A DNA stretch of 64,000 nt from Pararge aegeria. Taxonomy: Eukaryota > Arthropoda > Insecta > Lepidoptera > Nymphalidae. A program made the translations under genes and the position numbers. Positions 11,474 through 21,639 of this stretch are shown in pieces. Position 1 is the stretch's first letter. Every line of letters begins with the position of its first letter. Under the pieces are notes generated by a model. The model saw only the letters and a list, made by a program, of their open reading frames with translations. It was not told where the DNA came from and did no database searches. The stretch is from assembly GCF_905163445.1 (NCBI RefSeq), contig NC_053196.1, positions 14,471,501 through 14,535,500 on the forward strand, written 5' to 3'.

Positions 11474-12984
11474 ATGGCAGGGAGGTCAACCGCTACCCCG
11501 GGGGCCGCCATGGCCCTCGCCGACTCCGACCTTAATCTGGAGGCCCTCTTAAAGGACCTCCAGGAGAATAACGCGGGTTACCTAAACCGCTTTAGGACTG
11601 TTAGGCCTAGAGTGTTCACGGACAGCCCGCAATCCCCGGCTCCCGCAGAGCCGATTACCGACGACCCGGTCGCTATCCCTGCGATAGCGATCGAAGAATC
11701 TACCTCCCCGGCATCATCCGAGACCGACGACGGCTTCACCGTCGTCGGTGCTAAAAAGCGGAAGCTTAAGGCTTCCAAATCCAAGGCGAACCCGCCAAAG
11801 AAAGTGGTAACGGACCGCCCAACTAAGACCCAGTCCCAAGCGCCCCGCGCAGCGCCTCGCGCAGCGTCCCAGGCTTCCCCTGCGGACGAAGACGAGCCCG
11901 AAGACTCCCCTATGGAGGAGCAACCCCAACCCAGGGATAGAATCCCACCTCTCTTCATCCGCGACAAGCTCGCATGGATGAAAATCATCCCGCTTCTTGA
12001 AGCGAACGGCATCGGCTTCACCGGTGCCCGATCCACCGCTATAGGCATTAGAGTACAGTGCCTATCCTCCGACGACCACCGTCGGCTAACTTCAATGCTC
12101 AGAGAGCATAATATAGGTTTTCATACCTACGCCCTAAGAGACGAACGCATTCTCCGCGTCGTCATTAAAGGATTACCGAAGGAGATTAGCTCCGAGGTAA
12201 TAAAAGCCGACCTTTTGTCGCAAAATCTACCTGTCCTGGAGGTACATAGGATGTACAATACCAGGACGAAATATGTCTACGAGATGGTTCTCGTTTTATT
12301 AGAACTTTCCCCCGAAGGTAAAGAGATTTACAATCTCGAAAAAGTGTGCCACCTTTCAGGACTCACTATCGAGAAGCCCCATAACAGAGGCAAGGTCGGC
12401 CAGTGCCACCGATGCCAACTGTACGGCCATTCCGCAAGGAATTGTTTCGCCCGCCCTAGGTGCGTCAAGTGCCTGGGCGACCACGGCACCGCCGATTGCT
12501 CCCGACGGGACCCGACCGTCGACGAACCACCGAGCTGTGTACTCTGCTACACCCAAGGGCACCCCGCGAATTATCGCGGATGCCCAAAGGCGCCGCAGTT
12601 TACACGGCGCAGGGGCCGCCGCCGGCTCGGAGACCCGCAGCACAGCCCGCCCAACGCTTCGTCCCAGCGCCGGTACCCGCTACCAGCGCATGGGCCAAGC
12701 CCCTTAACGGAGCGCCTAGCGCCTCCGCCCCCGCCCCCGCACCGGTGCCGGTAGCCCCGCAGGCCACCGCACCGGCAGCGGCCCACCCGGCCTCAGCGCC
12801 CTCGCCCATGCACCTATCTCCGGATATGGACCCCCTGGACTTCATCCAGTACCTCGTGTCTGCGGTTGACATGAACGAGGTAAAAGTATTCTTTGCAAAG
12901 GCAAAGGTCTCCCTCAACCAGGCTATGCGTGAGCACTCTAGCCTCCTAACAACCATCGGGACTATCCAAAAAGCAATCCGTTAA
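11474..12984 (+). pseudogene. Jockey ORF1 (Gag-like RNA-binding protein), frameshifted
   Basis: The first open frame runs 11474-12754 (426 codons), but the conserved protein switches frame near 12596-12600. The true C-terminus continues in the frame ending at TAA 12982-12984, with PMHLSPDMDPLDFIQYL and a final IGTIQKAIR. One missing base there explains this. The N-terminal part is acidic and Pro/Ser-rich. A C2HC-associated domain lies near residues 160-305 (IKGLPKEI, KVCHLSGLTIEKP). Three zinc knuckles follow from residue 311: CX2CX4HX4C, CX2CX3HX4C and CX2CX4HX6C, the Jockey/X-element pattern. The protein is expected to coat element RNA in the particle. The antisense and alternate-frame ORFs here are shadows of high GC. 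Confidence 0.88.
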
Positions 12985-12986
12985 TG
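12982..12986 (+). promoter_or_regulatory. TAATG stop-start overlap of ORF1 and ORF2
   Basis: The ORF1 stop TAA and the ORF2 start ATG share the A at 12984. The same arrangement in the silkworm LINE SART1 is known to couple ORF2 translation to ORF1 termination. Here the coupling is inferred. Confidence 0.7.
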
Positions 12987-15893
12987 GGTAGTACATATAA
13001 AGGTAGGGTAAAACCACACTCCCTGGCAGTCAGCTTCTTTAATGCAAACGGCATTATCGATCAAATGCATCAAATCCGTGAATTTATATGTGCACAACAA
13101 ATCGATATCTTCCTAGTGCAAGAGACCTTCTTAAAACCTAGTAGAAGCGATCCCAAAGTTGGAAATTATAACTTAATTAGAAATGATCGGACCACCAACC
13201 GGTTGGGTGGTACCGCGATCTATTACAGAAGGGCTCTTCACTGCACTCCTCTCGATCCTCCACAGCTTACCAACATGGAAGCCTCCGTATGTCAGGTGGG
13301 TATGACCGGCCATCCGTCGATCATACTAGCATCCGTTTATCTCTCACCGAACAAAACCTTTTTAGAGAGTGACTTACTCGCTCTCCTCTCCTTAGGTGAC
13401 TCTGTCATTTTGGCTGGCGACTTCAACGCTAAGCACACCGACTGGTCCCGCTCCACTAACGCGCACGGACGACAACTTAACATACTTGTCAGACGACCCG
13501 ACCTCAACTTTATCGTAGTTGCCCCAGACTCGCCGACTCGCTTCCCGATGTCGGATAGTTCGATCGACCGACCGGACATACTCGACATAGCGCTCCTCAA
13601 GAATATCACCCTTCAGGTGAACTCTGTGGAAGTGCTATCCGAGCTATATTCGGATCACAGACCTGTCAAACTACAGCTAGGCCCCGTAGGCCCCGCGATC
13701 CTCCCGACCCGTAAAGTCATCGACTTCAAGAAGCTCTCCGGGCTACTCGAAGCGAAGGACTCTGTGCACCTCTCTAAAATTCCTGACGTCGTAGAGACAT
13801 TAGAGCAAGCCCAGGCAGCCTCACTGCACCTGACCAACCACGTTTGTGACGCTACGAGCGAATGCTCCCGCGAGATGCCGTGCGGATTTTACCGCATGGT
13901 ACTCACGGAGGACGCGCGAGAGCTAATCACAAACAAGAATAGGGCCCATAGGGAGCATGACAAATATCCGACACGACAGAATCGGTTAGAACTCTGGAGA
14001 GCCCAGAGGAAGGTAGTGTCTATCATTACCGCACTCCGACACGGACAATGGGACAGGTTCTTGGGGGAGCTCTCGCCATCGCGTAGTGCGTTCTACAAAC
14101 TGGCGAAGGCTCTCAAAATGACCCGCGCTCCCGCCCTCCCACCGTTAGCACGCCCCGACCTTCCGCCCGCCTTTGAAGATATCGATAAGGCTGAATGCAT
14201 GGCTGACTGCCTCGAATCCCAATGCTCTCCGAGCACTGTATCCATTGATAGGCCCCACGTCTTGCGAGTCGAAAGCGAACTCGCAACAATCCTCTCGACC
14301 CCTCCCGATGGTGAACCTCTCGCCCCGACGACCTGCGATGAAGTTCATACTATTATCAAGGGTTTCCACTCTAAGAAAGCCCCAGGCCCCGACGGCATTA
14401 CCAATAAAACCCTAAAGTTACTCCCAGGACAAATTATCAACCTACTTGTGGTAATTTTTAATGTATTCTTGGCAAACTGCTACTTCCCCAACCAGTGGAA
14501 GGAAGCAACAGTCATAGGTATCCACAAGTCGGGCAAACCCCGCGACCTTCCCTCCAGTTATCGCCCTATAAGCCTCCTCAACACCTTAGCAAAGGTGTAT
14601 GAGAGGGTAATATTACACAGACTGAAGGCAGTCGTAGAGGAGAAAAACCTCCTTAACGACGAGCAATTCGGCTTTCGAGCCAAGCACTCTTGCGTCCACC
14701 AAGCGCACCGCCTCACGGAGCACATACTGGCAGGATTCAATCGATACAGACACATGAGCCCCACTGGGGCCGTGTTCTTAGACATTGCCAAGGCCTTCGA
14801 CAGGGTCTGGCACGCCGGCTTGTTGTACAAGCTGCACCATCTGGGCGTGCCAGCTAGTCTCGTTCGTTTGCTGCGAGCGTATCTCACCGATCGCACATTT
14901 CGCTATCGTCTAGACGGTACGCTCTCTTCCCCTAGACCCATACGAGCGGGAGTCCCTCAGGGCTCCGCGCTCTCCCCACTTCTATACGCGCTCTTCACGA
15001 GCGACATTCCCCGCGACCTACCGGCGACGGTCAAACTGGCCCAATTCGCCGACGATACCGCTCTCTTTGCGACCGATCCCAAAAAGAGCAACATTGCAAG
15101 TCGACTCCAAAAGGCGCTCCACCTGCTGGGCAAGTGGTTCCGCCTCTGGAGGATCGAGGTTAACCCCGAGAAGAGCGCAGCGGTGCTCTTCACGGGCAAA
15201 CCGAGAGGCCGCTTCACGGTAAACCCCGCAGAGGTCACCCTCTACGGGCGTCCCATACCCTGGCAAGACAAGGCCAAATACCTGGGAGTAACGTTCGATC
15301 ATAGAATGAGCTTCACCGCACACATTCGCAAGGCCCGCAACAAGGCTGCGTATGTGATGGGTCGTCTCTATCCGATGATTTGCCGCAAAAGCAAATTATC
15401 CCTCCGTCACAAGGTAACCTTGTATAAAACGTGCATACGTCCCATTATGACATACGCCAGCGTCGTATTCGCCCATCGCCCTCACAGCTCCTACAGGAGC
15501 TTTCAAGTCCTGCAGAACAAATTTATGCGTATGACCACGGACAGTCCGTGGTACATGCGCAACGTAGATCTCCACCGAGACCTCGATCTTCCCACCATAG
15601 CCCAGTACATGAAAACATTATCAAAGACCTACTTTGAAAATGCAGTCCGACACCCCAACCCCCTAGTGGTCGAGGCGTCCACTTATACCCCCGTCCCCGA
15701 CGTCGAACCAAAGCGGCGACGTCCGAAGCATGTCCTTGACGACCCTGACGACAAAATAACTACCGACAACGTGTCCCAACAACACACACACACGCAACAT
15801 TCACAGCGTCTTCGCCGGCGAAGACGAGGGCCCCGATTTCTGACGTCATCCGGACGTGGATCCTTACCACGGTCACGGGGGCGTTCGGACTAA
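12984..15893 (+). CDS. Jockey ORF2: endonuclease / reverse transcriptase
   Basis: A continuous 969-codon frame whose ATG overlaps the ORF1 stop (TAATG). An APE-type endonuclease occupies about residues 1-230: SFFNANGI, VQETFL, LAGDFNAKHTDW and SDHRPV supply the metal-binding and catalytic Asn, Glu, Asp and His. The reverse transcriptase covers about residues 470-740, with IHKSGKPRDLPSSYRPISLL, then FLDIAKAFDRVW with the first catalytic Asp, GVPQGSALSPLLY, and FADD at residues 688-691. KYLGVTFDHRMSF marks the thumb region. The tail is Arg-rich. The protein nicks target DNA and copies element RNA there (target-primed reverse transcription). No stop or frameshift is visible, so it may still encode active protein. 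Confidence 0.93.
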   Translation: MGSTYKGRVKPHSLAVSFFNANGIIDQMHQIREFICAQQIDIFLVQETFLKPSRSDPKVGNYNLIRNDRTTNRLGGTAIYYRRALHCTPLDPPQLTNMEASVCQVGMTGHPSIILASVYLSPNKTFLESDLLALLSLGDSVILAGDFNAKHTDWSRSTNAHGRQLNILVRRPDLNFIVVAPDSPTRFPMSDSSIDRPDILDIALLKNITLQVNSVEVLSELYSDHRPVKLQLGPVGPAILPTRKVIDFKKLSGLLEAKDSVHLSKIPDVVETLEQAQAASLHLTNHVCDATSECSREMPCGFYRMVLTEDARELITNKNRAHREHDKYPTRQNRLELWRAQRKVVSIITALRHGQWDRFLGELSPSRSAFYKLAKALKMTRAPALPPLARPDLPPAFEDIDKAECMADCLESQCSPSTVSIDRPHVLRVESELATILSTPPDGEPLAPTTCDEVHTIIKGFHSKKAPGPDGITNKTLKLLPGQIINLLVVIFNVFLANCYFPNQWKEATVIGIHKSGKPRDLPSSYRPISLLNTLAKVYERVILHRLKAVVEEKNLLNDEQFGFRAKHSCVHQAHRLTEHILAGFNRYRHMSPTGAVFLDIAKAFDRVWHAGLLYKLHHLGVPASLVRLLRAYLTDRTFRYRLDGTLSSPRPIRAGVPQGSALSPLLYALFTSDIPRDLPATVKLAQFADDTALFATDPKKSNIASRLQKALHLLGKWFRLWRIEVNPEKSAAVLFTGKPRGRFTVNPAEVTLYGRPIPWQDKAKYLGVTFDHRMSFTAHIRKARNKAAYVMGRLYPMICRKSKLSLRHKVTLYKTCIRPIMTYASVVFAHRPHSSYRSFQVLQNKFMRMTTDSPWYMRNVDLHRDLDLPTIAQYMKTLSKTYFENAVRHPNPLVVEASTYTPVPDVEPKRRRPKHVLDDPDDKITTDNVSQQHTHTQHSQRLRRRRRGPRFLTSSGRGSLPRSRGRSD

Positions 15894-16125
15894 ACAATGA
15901 TTAGTCCAAAAGTCCACCAACAGTCAGATTAACGTCGAACCGAGCCGAGGTCCGAGTCCTCGCAGGAGGCACCCTCGGGTCGACGTCTCCCATACTCCCC
16001 CCGATGTCGTCGAGCCCTGGGGCTCTTCTCATGGCGAGCTTTCGCGCTCGCCCCACTCCCCCGGTGACGCCGTAGCAACCCCTTAGGAGGTTATCGGCAA
16101 GTGTCCTTCCGAAAAAGCAAAAAAG

Positions 16126-16142
16126 CATTATTGGCTCACTAT
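16126..16142 (+). repeat. Target-site duplication, right copy (Jockey)
   Basis: The same 17 bases as 11226-11242, immediately after the A-rich 3' end of the Jockey element. Confidence 0.93.
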
Positions 16143-17455
16143 AGGGCACGGGCCTCTTATTAAACATAGCAGCAAAATTGGCAGTACTTTAATAGTTTAT
16201 CATTAAAATTACAACACATGAGCGTGATATTGACTGCGAGCTAATTATGCAACGTCACTAAATACCTACCCACTAAGCTAATATCAGATTATCAACCTGA
16301 TAAATGAATCAATAACCATGTCAAAATTATCGACTACTTACTTTAAAGTTGTTAAAAATATATTATTACCTTTGTCGTCTTTATATTCGTAAACTTAGGT
16401 AGATAGATGAAGGTGCAATTTCTTATGTACACAAATCCCTAAAGCAGCATTCTGTTTTCTTCTAGTTTTCGTAATCCTAAGGGCAGAGATCGCTTCTAAG
16501 CAATAAGGCCGCCATTTTTGTTCTACTTCTCTTTTATTTGTTTGTCTATTCTTCTTTTGTTTTTTTAACTTGTAAGTTTGTAGTAAGAGTGTAAATAAAC
16601 TAAATTGTCAGGACTTAGAAGAAATTAGCCCTTGACTGCAATCTTACTGTTGTGAGTTTAAGATTGTAACGCGCTGTAGGGGGTATGGCACATTATACCA
16701 ATACTCCTAATAGGTTTCTACAAACCATCATGCCGGAACTCCAAATCGCTTAGTGGCACGTCTTTGCCGACAGGGTGGTAACTAGCCACATGCGGGATGT
16801 GTCTTTGTTTTTGAACGTTACTTCGTAATCATTAACTCTTTTGTTCGCATTTTTTATTAGTCATTTGTTTACAGTCCATATCATGACTTCCGATTAGAGA
16901 TAATTTGAATGGAATCGGGCCATGTCTATTAGCCGGGTTAGAATTCAACCACGTCGTAAAAACAGTATTATCAAATTTTTTGCTATCAATATTTTGTAAT
17001 CAATAAATGATTCATTGAGGTAATTTCCAGTAGGTATAAACTATAAATATAATTATCTATACTAATATTATACAGGCGATTTGACTTCAATATCATGAAT
17101 TAATATAAGATATAATTTATTCTCAAAAAAATAGTGATCCTTAGAACGATGTATACTTATTAGTAAGGATACGTCCTCATTTGGAAGTCTGTAGTTTAAG
17201 ATTAAGAAAGCGAGATATTTATAACACCTGCACACTTAAATCATCTAAAACTCAGTTTAACTTGCTCTTTAATAAAAGTTAATCCACACTTTCGATGCTA
17301 TCACGGGCGAAAGTAAATTACGAATTCAAAGCAATTGACGTGGGAATTTATAATACGACCATTGTTATTTAAGCGCGCTCTTGAAAATTCATTATGGGAG
17401 GTATATTTTATTATGATTCTGTATATTTTATTCTGTTTTTATAGCAATCCTAATA
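16143..17455. other. No gene; LINE tail and SINE C only
   Basis: After the Jockey TSD the old target continues (AGGGCACGGGCC). A weak LINE tail (AATAAGGCCGCCATTTTTGT) lies near 16490-16615 and SINE C at 16626-16795. The rest is blank. Confidence 0.5.
16626..16795 (-). mobile_element. SINE family C, 3' part
   Basis: TAGCCCTTGACTGCAATCTT, CAAATCGCTTAGTGGCACGT, GGGTGGTAACTAGCCACATG. Confidence 0.75.
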
Positions 17456-17795
17456 TCCCTACTAATATTATAAATGTGAATGTAAGTTTGTTTGTTAAGC
17501 TTTCACGCAAAAACTACTTAACCGATTCTCATGAAACTTTGTACACATATTCTTTGAAGTATTAGAAGTAATATAGGATACTTTTTATCCTGACATTACT
17601 ATAGAGGTTATAATTGTGTTTAATTTTGCCCAAACTGTGGTTGGAGATAGAGGACAGAACTCCGCAGCGGACAGCAGCAAACCCCTCATTTATGGCTTAG
17701 CGATACTGAATAATTTAATTTTTGTAGATCTAGAACTTAATTTAATGCCACATCAAAAAACAAAATCAAACGCAGACAAAGTCGCGGGCTAATAG
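17456..17795 (+). mobile_element. Helitron-like repeat, degraded 3' end
   Basis: Starts TCCCTACTAATATTATAAAT. It carries the segment CACGCAAAAACTACTTAACC and ends ACAAAGTCGCGGGCTAATAG, where intact relatives have GCGGGCAACAGCTAG. Related copies are at 47530-47952 and 54339-54631. Confidence 0.6.
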
Positions 17796-18101
17796 TAGAT
17801 AAAGCTTAGCATTAAGTTCGTTCCTCCATTTTATTTTCTAGTGCAATCGAGTTGGTAAAAAAAAAAAAAGTGCGCAGGTCTAAAATTCTAGACTCATCGC
17901 GCAGTATAGTGCGATGTGTCAAGAAAGCGGCGTGGCGGGTGACAATTATACCAGACACTACACTCGCTAGCTTTCCATTCGGCTCGCGAGTGCTTTAGAG
18001 AAAATGTTTCCACTTAAATAACTTCTATACATAATTTTGAACACAGTGATGATCGTTTTCACTAAAGCTAGTAATCCCGTTAAGCGGTACCTAGTAATTT
18101 G

Positions 18102-18179
18102 GGTGATTCCTAGAGAAAAAAAGGGTTTCACGAACTCATATGTGACGTCTAACGACGTTAGGCAATAAAGCCTAGGAAT
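18102..18179. mobile_element. Short MITE-like repeat
   Basis: GATTCCTAG near the left end and CCTAGGAATC at the right. The interior GACGTCTAACGACGTTAGGC recurs at 44067-44083. Confidence 0.5.
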
Positions 18180-18226
18180 CTTCTCTTATTAGGATAAGCA
18201 ACATTGTTGCTACTTCGTCATCATCA

Positions 18227-18272
18227 TAGACTGCATCATCACTTACCACCAGATGAGAAGGGGCTAACTAAA
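18227..18272 (+). mobile_element. SINE family C, last 46 bp
   Basis: TAGACTGCATCATCACTTAC followed by CACCAGATGAGAAGGGGCTA. Confidence 0.55.
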
Positions 18273-18646
18273 ATAAAAATTAAGAATGTTGCTTTGAGTT
18301 ACTAAATATCGGTGTTAAATCAGAAGCATATATTTAGTTCTTAGCACTAGCACTTCAATAAGTGTTACAAAGTCCGACGTCCGTTATTACAATGCAAATT
18401 TTTATTTTTTGACATGACTTATTGACGTTTGACAGCCGATCACAGTACATAGATTCTATATTTTCAAATCACTTCCTTTTTTCATCTGACCACAGACATT
18501 AGACACACGAACACTCGGAAAGTGGTATCAATGTTTGGCGCTAAAAAAACTGTGTATCCTTATAACACAGTAAGTCTTTGTCTAGCAGAGCTTAGCTAAT
18601 GAGCTGAAGATGGCGTCAGTCTTCTGTAGATCTAAAGGAATGTTTA

Positions 18647-18775
18647 CACAGGTCTTCTTCTTCTTTCTCTGGGCTTGTCTCCGCACTTGGTCGGCCGGAA
18701 CCTTCCGTTGTACGTAGTGCCAGCCCACTCCAGAAGCTTAGCAGGCCGCCCAGGTCGCCAAGTGTACATAGGTCT
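18647..18775. repeat. Interspersed repeat related to 23818
   Basis: TTCTTCTTCTTTCTCTGGGC, CTTGGTCGGCCGGAACCTTC, AGCAGGCCGCCCAGGTCGCC. Confidence 0.45.
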
Positions 18776-19097
18776 ACAAATCACAATAATCGTTGTACCC
18801 ACGTCAATAGAAAGAAACTCACGCATTAAATTGAAAAACCTCCATTTTTTGTAGCCTGTCAAAACTCTACGTGACAACGCCAAGTCAACAATAGCTTTTA
18901 GAAAACTTTGCGTTATGAAAATTCGGAGACACGGTCCGTTGGTTTTCATAGAGTAGGCAGGTACATACCGTAACAATGAGAGTTTTTATCTCTTTTATTA
19001 GTCATGGACAGCTGATGATAACTTTCAATCTGTGAATAATTACCTGAGTTCGGACAGGTTGTGAGTTGGTTACACAGATAATTATCTATGTATACTT

Positions 19098-19331
19098 AGC
19101 ACGGCTAGCTTAGGCAGGAGACAACATTTTTATACCCCGATTTTATCCACTGACAATGAAAATTATCTTGTCCACTTGCCCAAGCAAGCCAACAGAAAAA
19201 GGATAAGTTTAATTTTAAGGACACGTCCATAGTCCAGTCTTGCCGTGGAGAGTGGATAAAAATGTTGCAGAAAATAAAAATGTTGTGCTTTCCTGTGGAC
19301 AAAAATGACTCCTGCCCATGCTAGCCGTGCT
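19098..19331. mobile_element. MITE with 23-bp terminal inverted repeats
   Basis: TIRs at 19098-19120 and 19309-19331 match at 21 of 23 bases (AGCACGGCTAGC... and the complement). 234 bp, no coding. Internal sequence (AAAATGTTGT, GTGGACA) recurs at 51170-51262. Confidence 0.75.
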
Positions 19332-19356
19332 GAATAGGAAACAGGAATAAAGTCTA

Positions 19357-19720
19357 ATGCCCGTTTTCACTATCGAAGAACAAGACAATACCTATATAAG
19401 TAACGCCTAATATAAGGAGATTCCTAGACATTCATCAACCGATTACCAATAGTTATCACCTAAGAGTTGGTGAAACTTTTCGTTCTCTATAGGCATCGCC
19501 CAATATCCATTTTGTATATTCAGTCTATCCGTAATCTAAAGCTTTATTACATAGCAACATTATTATTGTCAAAAATATCCATGCAAACAAAATCTTTGCG
19601 AAGCAACTTATCAACAGATTACAGATGGATTGAATATTGAAAACGGACGTTTATCATTAGGCGTTGTTTATCATTGGGCGTTCAATTAAGGCGATGCCTA
19701 GGTTTAGTGACAACGGGCAT
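19357..19720. mobile_element. MITE with 15-bp terminal inverted repeats
   Basis: ATGCCCGTTTTCACT at 19357-19371 and AGTGACAACGGGCAT at 19706-19720 pair with one mismatch. Internal sub-repeats of the type TTAGGCGTT and ATTGGGCGTT. It lies 25 bp from the MITE at 19098. Confidence 0.7.
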
Positions 19721-19902
19721 ACGGCAAACTCTAGCTATAATGCTAAGTGGCGGCTCCGTGCTTTTCTATTTTCACTTTCGTTTTAATTTTACCTTTTGTC
19801 ATCAATAGCCCATAACAGTCCACTGCTATACTAAAGACCCCTCAAAAAGGGTTTACCAAGTTTAAATAGTTGCTTAAATAAAATTGAAAATACCTATATA
19901 AA

Positions 19903-20007
19903 TAATCATCACCATCATCATATCAACTCGTTATCGGCCCACTACTGGGTACGTGTCTCCACCCACAATGAGTGGGGTGCTTAAAACGCACATAACTTAG
20001 AAAAGAG
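19903..20007 (-). mobile_element. SINE family B, internally deleted
   Basis: (ATC)n tail, GTTATCGGCCCACTACTGGG, CCACAATGAGTGGGGTGC, then directly AACGCACATAACTTAGAAAA. The middle is missing. It faces the + copy at 20046. Confidence 0.7.
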
Positions 20008-20045
20008 GAACTTAAAAATATGATATGGTATTATTTATATAACAA

Positions 20046-20340
20046 GCGGTGATAGCTCAGTGGGTTGGACTTCGAATTCACTTTCGGGGGGGCGAGTTCG
20101 AATCCCAGCACGCACCTCCAACTTTTCTAAGTTATCTGTGTTTTAATTTGAAATATCACTTGCATAAACGGTGAAGGAAAACATCGTGAAGAAACCTGCG
20201 TGCCTAAGAGTTCTACAAAGAGTTGTCAAAGGTGTGTGGAGTCCACCAATCCGCACTGGGCCAGCGTGTTGGAATACGGCCTTAACCTTAGACTAGTGCC
20301 CACTAGTGTAGTAATGCGTTGTTATGATTATGGTGATGAC
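20046..20340 (+). mobile_element. SINE family B
   Basis: GCGGTGATAGCTCAGTGGGT head (A box), GCGAGTTCGAATCCC (B box), AACGGTGAAGGAAAACATCG body, CACCAATCCGCACTGGGCCA and the GATGATG-like end. Confidence 0.85.
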
Positions 20341-20641
20341 TTTTGTATTTGTTTGGCCACTGCATAAGCATTATGTAAAAGAATTTGCACAAGTAGGTAC
20401 ATACGTTGGCTTCGTATTAATTTCTGTCCGCCATCTAAGTATATTCACAATGGACGTCGCACTGGCGTCAAACCTAGATAGCAGCACCAGAATAAATTAA
20501 ACTTATTATCTGTAGGCACGTCCGGTTGTCGATACTCATTACTCATTAGTACTAACAATATAGATATACCTACTTATTATGATTTATTTATCATTATTAT
20601 TTAAACAAATTTGTCGGCGATATGCGTGTTTTTATATAAAA

Positions 20642-20971
20642 CTAGTTGTACCCTGCTACGCTTCGCTGTTGCACATTTTTATGGAATGGTTGAGAAATGA
20701 GAAACGAAACAAACTCGCTGACATATGTAATACATTACATATGTCAGCGAGTGTTTTTCTCGCTTTCGGCAGATGGCGCGGTCACTGGTACATCGATCGT
20801 TAAAAAAAACTGTAATTTCGCGGTCGCGGATATGTGACTGATGGAAAAAATAGATAAAAACAATCCTTGATGCGGATTATAAACCATGCTCAAATTTCAG
20901 CTCGATCGGTGCAGCACTTTTTGAGTTTTTGAAGCGTACACAAACCAACATAACATTTTTATATATATAGA
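20642..20971 (-). mobile_element. Non-autonomous Helitron, minus strand
   Basis: The minus strand starts TCTATATATATA and ends GGGTACAACTAG, flanked by A and T. It carries an internal perfect inverted repeat at 20713-20752. The 3' hairpin is degenerate. Confidence 0.65.
20713..20752. repeat. Perfect inverted repeat inside the Helitron
   Basis: ACTCGCTGACATATGTAAT at 20713-20731 and its exact complement at 20734-20752, with a two-base loop. Confidence 0.85.
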
Positions 20972-20980
20972 TTCAATAGC

Positions 20981-21165
20981 TTTAAGGGTGAAGGAAAATA
21001 TTGTGGGGAGACCTGCATACCTGAGAGGTTGTTATAATTATCTCAAAGGCGTGTGAATGTCTACCAATCCATATTTCGAGCGTCGTGGACTACGGTCTAA
21101 ACCCTTTTAATTCCGGGAGAAGACACGTGGCCTGCGGTAATGGTTTTGTAATTATAAAAATGATA
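20981..21165 (+). mobile_element. SINE family B, 5'-truncated
   Basis: Starts at GGGTGAAGGAAAATATTGTG and runs to GGCCTGCGGTAATGG. It lies right after the Helitron at 20642-20971. Confidence 0.72.
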
Positions 21166-21179
21166 AATAATAAATTCAT

Positions 21180-21605
21180 CATCATTCATCATCATTTTAG
21201 CCTGTGGACGTCCACTGATGAACATAGGCCTTTCCCAAGAAACGCCACCACACTCGGTCCTCGGCCTTCCTCATCCACCCACTCCCCGTCACTCTCTTTA
21301 TGTCGTCAGTGCATCGTGCTGGAGGGCGACCCTCACTTGCTTGTTTGTGGTCTCCACTCTAGAACTTTTTTGATGTAACGGCCATCGCATCTATGACATG
21401 CATGACCTGGCCAATGCCATTTCAACTTGCTAATAGTTTGGGCTATATCAGTCACTTTGGTTCTCCTGCAGATCTCTTTGTTTCTAATTTTATCCTTCAG
21501 GGAAACACCCAACATAGCCCTCTCCATAGCTCGTTGAGTGACCTTACATTTTTGGATCAGTCCATTCGTAAGCGTCCAGGTTTCAGCGCTATAAGTCAGG
21601 ACGAG
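21180..21605 (-). pseudogene. RTE-type LINE fragment, RT C-terminus
   Basis: The minus strand reads TYSAETWTLT, then QRAMERAMLGVSLKDKIRN, RRTKVTDIA and KLKWHWPGHACH, followed by WRPQTSK and, after lesions, KRVTGSGWMR. This is the C-terminal signature of RTE-class endonuclease-reverse transcriptases. The 3' end is (ATGATG)-type, seen as TCATCATCATC near 21178-21195. Broken by frameshifts. Confidence 0.75.
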
Positions 21606-21639
21606 AAGGACACACTAAATAATATAATAAATAGTGGTT

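Larger units (their letters stand above)
11243..16125 (+). mobile_element. Full-length Jockey-clade non-LTR retrotransposon
   Basis: About 4.88 kb bounded by identical 17-bp direct repeats. It has a 5' leader of about 230 bp, ORF1 with three zinc knuckles, ORF2 with APE-type endonuclease and reverse transcriptase, a 3' UTR of about 230 bp, and an A-rich end (GAAAAAGCAAAAAAG). It is clearly richer in GC than its AT-rich surroundings. The ORF1 zinc-knuckle and C2HC-associated domain pattern and the ORF2 RT (FADD box) fit the Jockey clade. The intact TSD and open ORF2 suggest a fairly recent insertion. ORF1 carries a frameshift, so this copy is probably not autonomous. Confidence 0.92.

Noticed and set aside
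11578..12048. Minus-strand 156-codon ORF
   Set aside because: It is the GC-rich antisense shadow of Jockey ORF1. The same holds for other minus-strand ORFs within 11.5-15.7 kb.
12356..12984. A third Jockey gene from the overlapping 174-codon ORF
   Set aside because: Its C-terminal half is the displaced end of ORF1 after a one-base lesion; the N-terminal half is an out-of-frame shadow.
20046..20120. tRNA gene signature (A and B boxes)
   Set aside because: The head belongs to SINE family B. It continues into the SINE body and lacks a foldable tRNA with an anticodon. The same applies to heads of families A, C and D.
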